DNA from: Paludibacter sp.
GTDB lineage: Bacteria > Bacteroidota > Bacteroidia > Bacteroidales > Paludibacteraceae
Direction of reading: 5' to 3'
Assembly (NCBI GenBank): GCA_028703105.1
Contig: JAQVNN010000006.1
Location: 1-54,716, forward strand
Length of the DNA: 54,716 nucleotides
The notes beneath the pieces are model-generated. The model ran no database searches. It was not told where the DNA came from and saw only the letters and a program-made list of their open reading frames with translations. Position numbers and translations under genes: made by a program. This document shows positions 9,414-20,574 of this stretch, in pieces (position 1 is the first letter of the stretch; each line of letters begins with the position of its first letter).

Positions 9414-10286
9414 TTATTTGTTAAAAAAAGTTACAGTTCCATTCTGAATTGCATCCTGGTATAATTCATCTTCGAAATTTACTATAAAATCCGATTTCAA
9501 TTTATTCAGAATGATGTTGGATATCTTTTCTTTAGCAGTCTCAAATGGTTCTATCTGTCCCACTCTCTTTACAGAATCGACATTCAACATATAATGCTTC
9601 AGGCTGTCGGAGACCTCAACATACTTCCCTGTACCCAACGTTTCATTCAAATTTGGAGATTGAACCGGCATTTTTTTGAGAATTTCATTTAGGGGCATCC
9701 AACGATCAGCGAAATAATCATAACTCAACCCATGTTGTAAACTGTATTTTTCAATTTGCTCCAGGGATTTGTTATCACCCGATTGTACCCAATGTCGTAC
9801 ATCATTCAATTTGGGGGCTCCAACCGGAAGCACAAGCAGGATTCCTTTCAACATATCTTCACGCAGGACAAACTGTTCGCTGAAATTTTGATAAAATGTG
9901 AACAATTCTTCATCTGATGGTTGCTGAGGCAAACGTTGTTGTAACAGGTTTTGCTGATACTGATGAATAGTAAGAGACTTCCTGTAATCATCTAGCAACC
10001 TTTCTATTTCAGCTTTATTTGTCACGTTACGTTTAGCATGTTCATAAAGCAACACATCCGTTACCCATTTACGGATGTAGCCATCGGCAATTTGTATGCT
10101 GTCAGCACCGGTAATATTGGGAGGAATAATCCCCTGCACCTGATCCAGATACAAAAATTTTCCCTCCACTTCCAATAAGGGAATACGGGTCTGATCAGGA
10201 GATTTAACATCACATCCAATCAATGACCCGAATATTAACACCAGCAATAAATGCCTGAAAATACGCATGAGAGAGCTTATAAGCAA
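9414..10286 (-). CDS. SurA-like lipoprotein lacking a recognisable rotamase domain
   Basis: Lipobox LIFGSLIGC; SurA_N-like helices; lies between two PPIase genes; no GGxLG/FGxHI rotamase motifs. Confidence 0.65.
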   Translation of the reverse strand: MLISSLMRIFRHLLLVLIFGSLIGCDVKSPDQTRIPLLEVEGKFLYLDQVQGIIPPNITGADSIQIADGYIRKWVTDVLLYEHAKRNVTNKAEIERLLDDYRKSLTIHQYQQNLLQQRLPQQPSDEELFTFYQNFSEQFVLREDMLKGILLVLPVGAPKLNDVRHWVQSGDNKSLEQIEKYSLQHGLSYDYFADRWMPLNEILKKMPVQSPNLNETLGTGKYVEVSDSLKHYMLNVDSVKRVGQIEPFETAKEKISNIILNKLKSDFIVNFEDELYQDAIQNGTVTFFNK

Positions 10287-12233
10287 TTAATTTTTCTGAA
10301 CCGTTTTCAATACTTTTTGATTGATCTTTACCGGATATTTTTCCCGCAAGGTATTGATCCATTCCTTTTCAAGAAATTCCTGATAATCGGCCGTAACCAA
10401 TCCGCGTACATCCGTATAATCTTCGGGAGTATAATTCAGCAGAGTACCCGGAACAAACACATAAGGGTATTTAGCATCTTTCTCCACTGCTCCGGGAGAG
10501 TTAAAAACATAGTGATCGACAAATTTGTTATCACCCTCCACATACAAACCTTTATCGATTTTAATATTAACCACACTGTCATTGAGCTGACGGAGGAATT
10601 TGTCTATTGAGTCTTTCGGCTGAACCGAGACAATTTCATTTGCCTTTTTCCAGACGTCTTCCGTTTTACACTGAATTACCCTTCCTTTGAAATGTGGTTT
10701 ATCCCAGGAATATTTCTGTTTATTTCTTTTAAAGAAGGCTACCAATCCGGCTGTATCCTTGGATGCTTTTTCCCAAACCTCGTTGTTGCTTACTTCAAAC
10801 AGCAGGATACCATCATGATATTCCTGCATCAGCAAACGGAAATCATCATACTTCTTTTCGAGCTGAGTATTCTCATAAGCCAGCAATTCTTTTTCAATAA
10901 AAGCATTCAGTTTTTGATCGATAATTTCTTTAGCAGAAGATTTTTCGCTTGCCTGGTTTTTCTTCAAATACGCAAGAAAATCTTCCTGTTTATATTTTTT
11001 CCGGGCAAAAGAGAACATCGTTTTTTTCAGTTTTGCAGCATCCGCATCAGCAAGAAAAGCAGAATCAGTAAGCAATCTGTCTTGCAATAGGGCATAAAAA
11101 TCTTCTGTTTGTGTTCCTTTATTGATTTTAAGTTTGTACTCTTTTTTCAGTTTTTCCACAAAAGCTTGCTGGCCTTTTTGTGCTCTTTCATCTCTTTTTA
11201 CCAGACGTTCGATATCCGCTTTTTTATTTTCAAATGACGGAATTGGTTTAGTATCTAATAATTTGATGATGTGCCACCCATAAGCCGATTGCACAGGCTC
11301 ACTGATATCTCCCGTATTTTTCAGGGCAAAAGCCGCCTGTTCAAATTCAGCTACCATTCTTCCCGTGCCAAACCAGGGCAATTCTCCATTTCTTGCTGCA
11401 GAACCCCGGTCTTCAGAATGAGCCGAAGCAATTTGTCCGAAATCAGCCCCGTTTTTTACAAGTTGATACAATGAGTCTATTTGATTTTTAGCTCTTGTAT
11501 TACCTGCATCATCACCCTGAGAAGTAAATTTCATGATATGTGAAACCAACACCTCTCCGGGAGAAAACCTTCGGTTATGTACTTTTATCACGTGATAGCC
11601 AAAAGCGGAACGAACAGGTTTTGAAATGGTACCCACCGGTGTATTAAAAGCCATCGTTTCGAAAGGATACACCGTACGGAAACCTGTAATCCATCCGATA
11701 TAACCACCATTATCCTCAACCGACTGATCTTCTGATGTTTCTTTAGCAACGGTAGGGAAGTCTTCTTTTTCGAGTCTTTTCAACACCTCCTGAATTTTAT
11801 TCCAGGCTTTCAGGGTATCCGCCGGAGCTGCATTTTGCTGAACACGAACAAGAATATGACTCACCTCAATATCTTCTTTCATCCTTTCATATGCTTCTTT
11901 CAACAGGCTTTCTTCGACTCTTGAATCGGTAAGATAGGGTTTGGTCAACTGATCCCGATAACCACTCAACTCATTTATAAAGGATTTTGTTGTATCAATT
12001 CCCTGCGATTTAGCTTCTTCAACTTTAAGTTTAAAGTTCACGAAAAGATCAACATATTCTTCCAGCGTTTTTTTATCCAGGGCGTTATTCGAGTTATTCT
12101 TGTTATAAATATATTCAAACTCGGATTTTAGAACCGGTTTGCCATTAATAGTCATCAAAACTGGGTCTTTTCCCTTTGCCATGACAGAACCCGAAATCAA
12201 TAAAACGGACAATGAAACAAATAGTGCCTTCAT
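10287..12233 (-). CDS. Two-rotamase-domain peptidylprolyl isomerase (PpiD/SurA-like)
   Basis: Two parvulin motifs: DQSVEDNGGYIGWITGFRTVYPFE...SAFGYHVIKV and DRGSAARNGELPWFGTGRMVAEFEQAAF...SAYGWHIIKL. Confidence 0.87.
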   Translation of the reverse strand: MKALFVSLSVLLISGSVMAKGKDPVLMTINGKPVLKSEFEYIYNKNNSNNALDKKTLEEYVDLFVNFKLKVEEAKSQGIDTTKSFINELSGYRDQLTKPYLTDSRVEESLLKEAYERMKEDIEVSHILVRVQQNAAPADTLKAWNKIQEVLKRLEKEDFPTVAKETSEDQSVEDNGGYIGWITGFRTVYPFETMAFNTPVGTISKPVRSAFGYHVIKVHNRRFSPGEVLVSHIMKFTSQGDDAGNTRAKNQIDSLYQLVKNGADFGQIASAHSEDRGSAARNGELPWFGTGRMVAEFEQAAFALKNTGDISEPVQSAYGWHIIKLLDTKPIPSFENKKADIERLVKRDERAQKGQQAFVEKLKKEYKLKINKGTQTEDFYALLQDRLLTDSAFLADADAAKLKKTMFSFARKKYKQEDFLAYLKKNQASEKSSAKEIIDQKLNAFIEKELLAYENTQLEKKYDDFRLLMQEYHDGILLFEVSNNEVWEKASKDTAGLVAFFKRNKQKYSWDKPHFKGRVIQCKTEDVWKKANEIVSVQPKDSIDKFLRQLNDSVVNIKIDKGLYVEGDNKFVDHYVFNSPGAVEKDAKYPYVFVPGTLLNYTPEDYTDVRGLVTADYQEFLEKEWINTLREKYPVKINQKVLKTVQKN

Positions 12234-12339
12234 AAATATTAAATAAATTGATTAATTAACATGTTGAGATTGCGAACCTAAGCATTTTAACGCAAACAAT
12301 TTATATATGTTGTAAATTGATTATTTTTTTTAAGCTTTT

Positions 12340-13983
<1,644 letters not shown>

Positions 13984-14007
13984 TTATTACGAGAAACAAT
14001 AAAAGGA

Positions 14008-16251
14008 CTACAACTGCAATCTCTTTGTAGAATTAACTTCCTTTATCTTGTTGATATTTTTACGCAGGTTTTCGATTTCCTGTTTGTCGTGAACATTGAT
14101 ATGAAACAAGCCAACAAAAATTCCGGCGTGTGTTTCAATATTGATTTTACTGATGTTCACCCCGTACTGTTCAGAAATTACATGCAGGATTTCCACAAGG
14201 ACTCCCTTTTTATCGATTCCTTTGATTTCTATAACCTCATCAAAACTAAGTCCTTTGTGAACTGCCCATTTTGCAGAGATGATATTCTGCCCAAAATTTG
14301 ATTTTAATTTAGCCGCAACGGAACACTGACGTTTATGCAGCATGACAATTTCATTCTCATCAACATAACCCAACACATCATCTCCGGGTATAGGTTTACA
14401 GCAATCAGCAAATTTGTAAGTCTTACCGGCGCTCTCTTCGGTAAGTATAAAAGTTTTTTTTCTGTCAACTCGTGTTGCCGGGACCAATTCAGGTTCAACG
14501 ACCTTGTGCTTGTCTCCGGTACTTACAAAAGGAATTTTAATGTATTTAGAAAACACACTCTGCGATTTAGGCTTGAATATCACTTTCTGAATGTCTTCCA
14601 GATTCAAATTTCCTTTACCCGCCTGTAAATACAACGCATTACGCGAACTAAACTTATAATGATTGAGGATTTTGACATAATTATCATTCTCAGGAGGCAG
14701 GTTGATTTCGGCAAGTGCCTTCTCAATCCTTTTCTGACCTTCTGCTATTTCTGCTTTTTCTTCTCTTCTGAAAATTGCCCTTAATTTGGCTTTTGCCCTG
14801 GCGGTGGTCACATAATCAATCCATTCCAGTTGGGGGACTTGTTTGCGGGAGGTCAGAATTTCCACCTGGTCGCCACTTTGCAGGGTATGACTCAGTGGCA
14901 CTAATTTATGGTTTACTTTTGCTCCAATACAATGTTCTCCCAAATCGGAGTGCAGGGCAAATGCAAAATCAAGCGCAGTGGAACCCTGTGGTATGGTTTT
15001 GATGTCACCTTTCGGCGTAAATACAAAAATTTCGGAAGCAAAAAGATTCAGTTTGAAGGTGTCAATAAAATCGATAGCGTTGGGTTCCGGGTTTTCCAAT
15101 AACTCCTTAATGGTTTTCATCCATTTATCGAGCTCCGATTCATCGTTTTCTCCTGTTTTGTATTTCCAGTGTGCAGCAAGGCCTTTTTCCGCAATATCAT
15201 TCATTCTTTCACTGCGTATCTGAATTTCAACCCATCTTCCTCCCGGAGCCATAACCGTTACATGAAGTGCTTCATATCCGTTTGCCTTAGGATTGCTAAC
15301 CCAGTCACGGATTCTTTCAGGATGAGGTTTATATAATTCAGTAATAGCAGAATAAATCATCCAGCACTGATCTTTTTCTGTTAAACCTTCCTTTGGAGTA
15401 AAGACAATACGCAGAGCCATAATATCATACACATCTTCGAAGGATATGTTGTGAGTTGTCATCTTTTTCCAAATGGAATAAACTGTTTTTATTCTGGCTT
15501 TATAGCGAAATTCCCATCCCAGTTCTTTCAATTTGCGCGTGATCGGTTCGGTAAATTCTTTATAAAAGATGTTGCGGGCAATTTCATCACTGGCCAGTTT
15601 TTTTTCGATCAAGGCGTACGTTTCCGGATGTTCATATTTAAAACTCAGGTTTTCAAGTTCATTCTTTATTCGGAAAAGTCCGAGGCGATGTGCAAGGGGA
15701 GCATAGATATACTGCGTTTCTCCTGTGATTTTATATTGTTTGGCAGGAGGCAGGGATCCCAGGGTGCGCATATTATGAAGGCGGTCGGCAATTTTAATTA
15801 GGATAACCCGAATATCTTCCGACATGGTAAGCACGAGTTTCCTGAAGTTTTCAGCCTGCGCGGATGCATGTTCAGCAAATACACCTCCTGATATTTTGGT
15901 AAGACCTTCGACAATCTGAGCAATCTTGGGTCCAAAAAGATTATTGATATCTTCTACCGTATAATCAGTATCTTCTACTACATCGTGTAACAGGGCAGAA
16001 CAAATGGAAGTTGACCCCATGCCTATCTCGCTTGATACAATGCGTGCTACCGCGAGCGGATGCATGATATACGGCTCTCCGGAACGCCGGCGGATACCTT
16101 TGTGTGCAGCCTTGGCAAAATTAAACGCTTTGGTGATCAGTTCAACTTTCTTACGGTGGGATGAATTCAGGTAATCATTCAACAACGCATCAAACTCCTG
16201 TTGGACTAATTCTTCTTCAGACACACTAAAATTTGTTGAATGTGTGGACAT
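14008..16251 (-). CDS. RelA/SpoT family (p)ppGpp synthetase/hydrolase
   Basis: HD domain (HPLAVARIV, LLHDVVEDTDYT), synthetase (NPKANGYEALHVTV), TGS (GSTALDFAFALHSDLG), ACT C-terminus. Confidence 0.96.
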   Translation of the reverse strand: MSTHSTNFSVSEEELVQQEFDALLNDYLNSSHRKKVELITKAFNFAKAAHKGIRRRSGEPYIMHPLAVARIVSSEIGMGSTSICSALLHDVVEDTDYTVEDINNLFGPKIAQIVEGLTKISGGVFAEHASAQAENFRKLVLTMSEDIRVILIKIADRLHNMRTLGSLPPAKQYKITGETQYIYAPLAHRLGLFRIKNELENLSFKYEHPETYALIEKKLASDEIARNIFYKEFTEPITRKLKELGWEFRYKARIKTVYSIWKKMTTHNISFEDVYDIMALRIVFTPKEGLTEKDQCWMIYSAITELYKPHPERIRDWVSNPKANGYEALHVTVMAPGGRWVEIQIRSERMNDIAEKGLAAHWKYKTGENDESELDKWMKTIKELLENPEPNAIDFIDTFKLNLFASEIFVFTPKGDIKTIPQGSTALDFAFALHSDLGEHCIGAKVNHKLVPLSHTLQSGDQVEILTSRKQVPQLEWIDYVTTARAKAKLRAIFRREEKAEIAEGQKRIEKALAEINLPPENDNYVKILNHYKFSSRNALYLQAGKGNLNLEDIQKVIFKPKSQSVFSKYIKIPFVSTGDKHKVVEPELVPATRVDRKKTFILTEESAGKTYKFADCCKPIPGDDVLGYVDENEIVMLHKRQCSVAAKLKSNFGQNIISAKWAVHKGLSFDEVIEIKGIDKKGVLVEILHVISEQYGVNISKINIETHAGIFVGLFHINVHDKQEIENLRKNINKIKEVNSTKRLQL

Positions 16252-16273
16252 ATAAAATCAGCAGATAAAAAAT

Positions 16274-17479
16274 TTAATACCCTGTTAAAAACAACCCAAT
16301 ATCGTTGGCATTTAATCCGAAGTAAGATGCAATCAGCCGGTTGACCAACACGCCACCATAAATGTAAGCGCCGTTGCGGAAACCGGAACTTTCAGCAATG
16401 GCCCGCCTCACGCTACCAGAGTTTCCGACTTTCACCAGCATGGGAGCGAAAATATTACTCAATGCCATGGAGCTAGTGCGACCGACCCGGGCAGAAATAT
16501 TAGGCACGCAATAATGGATAATCCCATATTTCTCGAAAACCGGTTTCTCAATCGTACGGCAGGTGGAAGTTTCAAAACAGCCTCCCTGATCCACGCTTAA
16601 ATCAATGATAATGGCTCCGGGTTTCATCGTTTTAACCAACTCTTCGGATACCATGAATCGTTCAGACCCATTGATGTATCGTAAATTTCCGATTACGGCA
16701 TCAGCAGTGGTTAGTGCTTTAAATAACACGGCCGGATGAATGACTGAAGTGAAAACCTGCTGACCCAGATAATGCTGAATTTTTCTGAGCTTATTGATAT
16801 CATGGTCGAAAATTTTCACCTGAGCACCCAAAGCCAGGGCAGAACGGGCAGCAACTGAACCGGCCAAACCGGCTCCCAGAATCAACACTTCAGTGGGAGA
16901 AACTCCTGCTATACCACCCAGCAAAATTCCTTTTCCACCGGAAGCATTACTCATCAGTTCAGAGGCAACCGCGATCGCTGTGTTTCCTTCGATTTCTGCT
17001 ATCGTATTAACAACGGGGAAAGCCTTTTGTTCATCTTTAATCAACTCATAAGCCACGGCATTCAATTTCTTCGACATCATCATTTTGATGCTTTCAGCTG
17101 TTAAATTGGACAACTGAAGCATGGAAAAGATGGATTTGCCGTTTTTCATCAAAGATAACTCGTCGATGGTGGGTGGGGCAATTTTCAGAACAATGTCAGC
17201 GCTGAAAACTTCCGCTTCGCTTTCGACAATGACTGCGCCTGCTTCACTATACTGTAAATCCGTATAATACATGGGTAATCCGGCTCCGCGTTGCACTACG
17301 ACTTTGTGCCCTTCTTCCACCACGATGGCAACTCCTTCGGGCGTCAGTCCCAGCCTGGTTTCAGCCTGTGCATTTTCACATGGGATTCCTATCGACAGCC
17401 GCCGGGGTTGTCGAACAATCTCCCGGAGCAACGACTCTTCGGGGAAAAGCACCTTTTGCGAACTCGGATCTTGTCTCAT
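16274..17479 (-). CDS. ald: Alanine dehydrogenase
   Basis: GIPCENAQAETRLGLTPEGVAIVVEEGHKVVVQRGAGLPM; ILGAGLAGSVAARSALALGAQVKIFD; IDLSVDQGGCFETS. Confidence 0.92.
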   Translation of the reverse strand: MRQDPSSQKVLFPEESLLREIVRQPRRLSIGIPCENAQAETRLGLTPEGVAIVVEEGHKVVVQRGAGLPMYYTDLQYSEAGAVIVESEAEVFSADIVLKIAPPTIDELSLMKNGKSIFSMLQLSNLTAESIKMMMSKKLNAVAYELIKDEQKAFPVVNTIAEIEGNTAIAVASELMSNASGGKGILLGGIAGVSPTEVLILGAGLAGSVAARSALALGAQVKIFDHDINKLRKIQHYLGQQVFTSVIHPAVLFKALTTADAVIGNLRYINGSERFMVSEELVKTMKPGAIIIDLSVDQGGCFETSTCRTIEKPVFEKYGIIHYCVPNISARVGRTSSMALSNIFAPMLVKVGNSGSVRRAIAESSGFRNGAYIYGGVLVNRLIASYFGLNANDIGLFLTGY

Positions 17480-17608
17480 AGGAGTTGGTTTTTGAATGGA
17501 CTACAAAACTAACTGCAATTGTTGAGAATTGCAAGAGGGAGAGATTTATTTTTTATTTTGCTGTAAAACATACTCCATAATTCCCCCCAGATCTCGAGCA
17601 AAGAAATT

Positions 17609-20560
17609 TCACAAAGCTTGGTGAGATATTGTGCCCGGACTAATCAAATTCATATCTACCAATTCAAAATCGACGCTTTGGCCGTGTATTAAGGTAACAG
17701 TTATTTTTGTATTGTCACCAATATTTTCAAGCTGTACATTTTCGTTATTGAAAGCAAGCATCCATTTTCCTTTAAATAAAATTTCTTTTGTTTTTTTTCT
17801 GCTTGGTGATGGCGATGTAAACGAAGTGTCTCCTGTATTGATATCAGGATCGCCAACACTCGCTTTTATCCTGTTTTCTACATCTGTTTGCAGCATAACG
17901 ATTGTTTCTGCAGTAGCAGATGCGATGAACCTATCTTCCGAAGAAGAATATGCATCAAACAACGCGTAGCCTGTTACCTTCTCGATAATATCTTCTACAA
18001 TATGAGCTTTAGGCGAGTGTTGATGAATAATATACGATTTTCGGGTTAGATTTTCTTTTTCTTTTTCTGATGGTTGAATGATTATTTGATATTCATATTT
18101 TGCATTATCAGGCGCAGTTCCGTGATCGAGATAAGCAGATGCGAATTTCCCTTTTGTTGCTGCTTTTGTTTTATTGTGTTTTGACGACTGTTCTTGTTTT
18201 AACACAACTACTTTTTGTCCCGATTCGATTCGGTAATAATTTCCTGTCAAATCTGATAGCAAAACTGCATTTTCAGCTCCGGTAGTAAACTCATCATTTA
18301 GTGGAAACGTTGTAACGACCGAACCGTTCAAATACAAACCGTCATTTTCAGCACTCAAAGACTGTTGAAATAATGTAGTTTCTGTCGGATAAGAAGTGTT
18401 CGAATTAGTAATACCGCTCCCTAAACAAACAATCCTGTTCCCTACACAAAAAGCTGATTTTCGGGCAACGAAGCTTGGAGTAAAGTTGGCGAAATTTGCT
18501 TCTTTTAGTTTTATAACAAACATTCCATATTTTTGCCTCAACGAAGAAGTCCCTGCAAATGTCTCCGGAGAACGTGCCATAAGAGTCCCTTTCAACGGAG
18601 ACTCCAACTTATCTATCGGCAAATGGATGGTAGTTGTTCCGGGAATCCGGTTCCAATCCCATCCTGATTCAGTAAAACCGCTATTAGCTTCAGAAGGCTC
18701 AGACGCCGGATTTGCTAAAATCTGAATCAGGCCATAACTCAAATATCGACCGTAACGATTATCTGCCACATATATTTCCGAGCCCCACACCCATTTATTC
18801 ATTCCTTTCAGACTTACCATCCAGTTGTTGTCGCGAAAAACGCCAAAACAACCGTAATTGTAGTTATAAAATCCGTTGGGAGGAAGTGCCGGTTCAATGC
18901 CCATATTCAAGAACTGATTTTTATATGTTGCATCGGTTCCCAAACGCAGGTAATCGGCAGCCAAATCGGTATCCACCGGTTCAGCAGATAAGGCCAAATT
19001 TGCAAAAGTCCTTGCTGTTTCCGCGTTCAATCTGCCATTGAATGGGTGGCGTCCGCATGAAGCTAATCCCCAATCCAAGGTATTGGAATAATTACGAGCC
19101 GACTGTAATGCAAATTTTAAAATATCTTTTGCTTCCTTTTCTATGCCAAATTGAGTACCGTTGGTTAGTTGCAAAACTTCCCCGATGGAATTATAGCCCG
19201 GCACGGAGTAAGCAGGATAGTGTCCCCCGTGGTGAAAAGCTGTTCCGTCCACCTTAATTCCTCCGTTACTCCCCGAAGTAAAACATAACGAACCGCTTAA
19301 CCACCTCATATAACATTGAACTGCCCGAAACCTTTCTGCACCATCATACATTAAAGCACAGCATAAACGCGGTATCAAAAGAGTATTCCATGAGTCGGTA
19401 ATCTCATCGCGCAACACATCGTATGGCTGACGGGTTTCCTGCAATCCACTCCAATACGTCGCCATTTTACGTGTTTCGTCCCAAATGCCTCCTTCTTTTA
19501 ACGCGTCTTTCATCCACAATAAAACAGGAAATAAACTTCTGATCTCGTAGCCATAATGGTGATTTGTCCCCATGGCGCTTCCAAACGCAAATCCCTGATC
19601 CATAGCATAACGCATCACATCCACAAATGCTGTTTTCATCCGTTTGTCGTTATCGACATACCATCCTCGCGCCAATTGATCCAATAAAATAATCAATTCT
19701 TTTACGGTAAAATCTCCACTGTCTTTTACCGGCTCGTATGAATAGACAAGAGGTGCTCCCGTTATTACTCCATCTTTTATCCCGATTTTCAACGTATTAG
19801 AGACCTTATTTACTAATTCATTTCTTACAGAAACAGTTAAACCACTTCCTTTGTTAGCCTCTTTTATACTTTGGACCATTTGATTCAATTCCGATTCTGT
19901 AGCTCCATCTACATTGCCGGCAAGCGGTTTGTCGTACTTTAACTGTTCCCATTCCCACAAACGTCCCCAATGCCACATTTCGCGTTTCAAAAAACGGTTA
20001 TTTTTTGGTATTTGGGCGTCGGGGGCAGTTTGCACATTTACATTCGTAATAAAATGGCATCTATCCAAAAAGATTCTTCCTTTTTCTATTCCTTCCGGCG
20101 AAGCAATCTCTATATAAGTAATATTTTCTTTTACGGGATTAGTCCCAGAAGGCGTCCACATATTTTTGAATGTTATCCAACAAGCCCGCCACCCGACTTC
20201 ACTGAGGTTATAATCAAAATGATATTTAATCTCACCTTGCGCATTTTTAAATAAGAATTTCAATGGCTTCGATATGCTTTTCTCATTATAGATCCACAAG
20301 GTGATTCCTCCATGCGAAAAGCTGTTTACTGCTTTCTGAATAGCGGCAGTTTCGTTGATGCGTAAAACGGAACTCCCCTCCCATTCCCATGCCAGAGAGC
20401 GGGTTCCATCTTTATATCGTAGCGTAGAAACAGAGGCGGTACCATTATTATCAGCAACAATTGAAACAGGCAAGTTTTCCGATTCAAAAGTCAACTGCGC
20501 TGAAAGAGAACCGAGACAAAATGCTTGTAAAAAAAAGGTGAGTTTAAGTAGTTTCATCAT
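17609..20560 (-). CDS. PL8 lyase, chondroitin-ABC-lyase-like (no T9SS C-terminal domain seen)
   Basis: Signal peptide MMKLLKLTFFLQAFCLGSLSAQ; Lyase_N-like LAWEWEGSSVLRI; DGTAFHHGGHYPAY, GRHPFN, WGSEIYVADNRYGRYLSYG, SGWDWNRIPGTTTIHLP match PL8 chondroitinase motifs. Confidence 0.87.
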   Translation of the reverse strand: MMKLLKLTFFLQAFCLGSLSAQLTFESENLPVSIVADNNGTASVSTLRYKDGTRSLAWEWEGSSVLRINETAAIQKAVNSFSHGGITLWIYNEKSISKPLKFLFKNAQGEIKYHFDYNLSEVGWRACWITFKNMWTPSGTNPVKENITYIEIASPEGIEKGRIFLDRCHFITNVNVQTAPDAQIPKNNRFLKREMWHWGRLWEWEQLKYDKPLAGNVDGATESELNQMVQSIKEANKGSGLTVSVRNELVNKVSNTLKIGIKDGVITGAPLVYSYEPVKDSGDFTVKELIILLDQLARGWYVDNDKRMKTAFVDVMRYAMDQGFAFGSAMGTNHHYGYEIRSLFPVLLWMKDALKEGGIWDETRKMATYWSGLQETRQPYDVLRDEITDSWNTLLIPRLCCALMYDGAERFRAVQCYMRWLSGSLCFTSGSNGGIKVDGTAFHHGGHYPAYSVPGYNSIGEVLQLTNGTQFGIEKEAKDILKFALQSARNYSNTLDWGLASCGRHPFNGRLNAETARTFANLALSAEPVDTDLAADYLRLGTDATYKNQFLNMGIEPALPPNGFYNYNYGCFGVFRDNNWMVSLKGMNKWVWGSEIYVADNRYGRYLSYGLIQILANPASEPSEANSGFTESGWDWNRIPGTTTIHLPIDKLESPLKGTLMARSPETFAGTSSLRQKYGMFVIKLKEANFANFTPSFVARKSAFCVGNRIVCLGSGITNSNTSYPTETTLFQQSLSAENDGLYLNGSVVTTFPLNDEFTTGAENAVLLSDLTGNYYRIESGQKVVVLKQEQSSKHNKTKAATKGKFASAYLDHGTAPDNAKYEYQIIIQPSEKEKENLTRKSYIIHQHSPKAHIVEDIIEKVTGYALFDAYSSSEDRFIASATAETIVMLQTDVENRIKASVGDPDINTGDTSFTSPSPSRKKTKEILFKGKWMLAFNNENVQLENIGDNTKITVTLIHGQSVDFELVDMNLISPGTISHQAL

Positions 20561-20574
20561 TTATATATATTTTT

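Noticed and set aside
10692-11090. 132-aa ORF on + strand
   Set aside because: Antisense to the PpiD-like gene; Phe/Ile-rich shadow translation.
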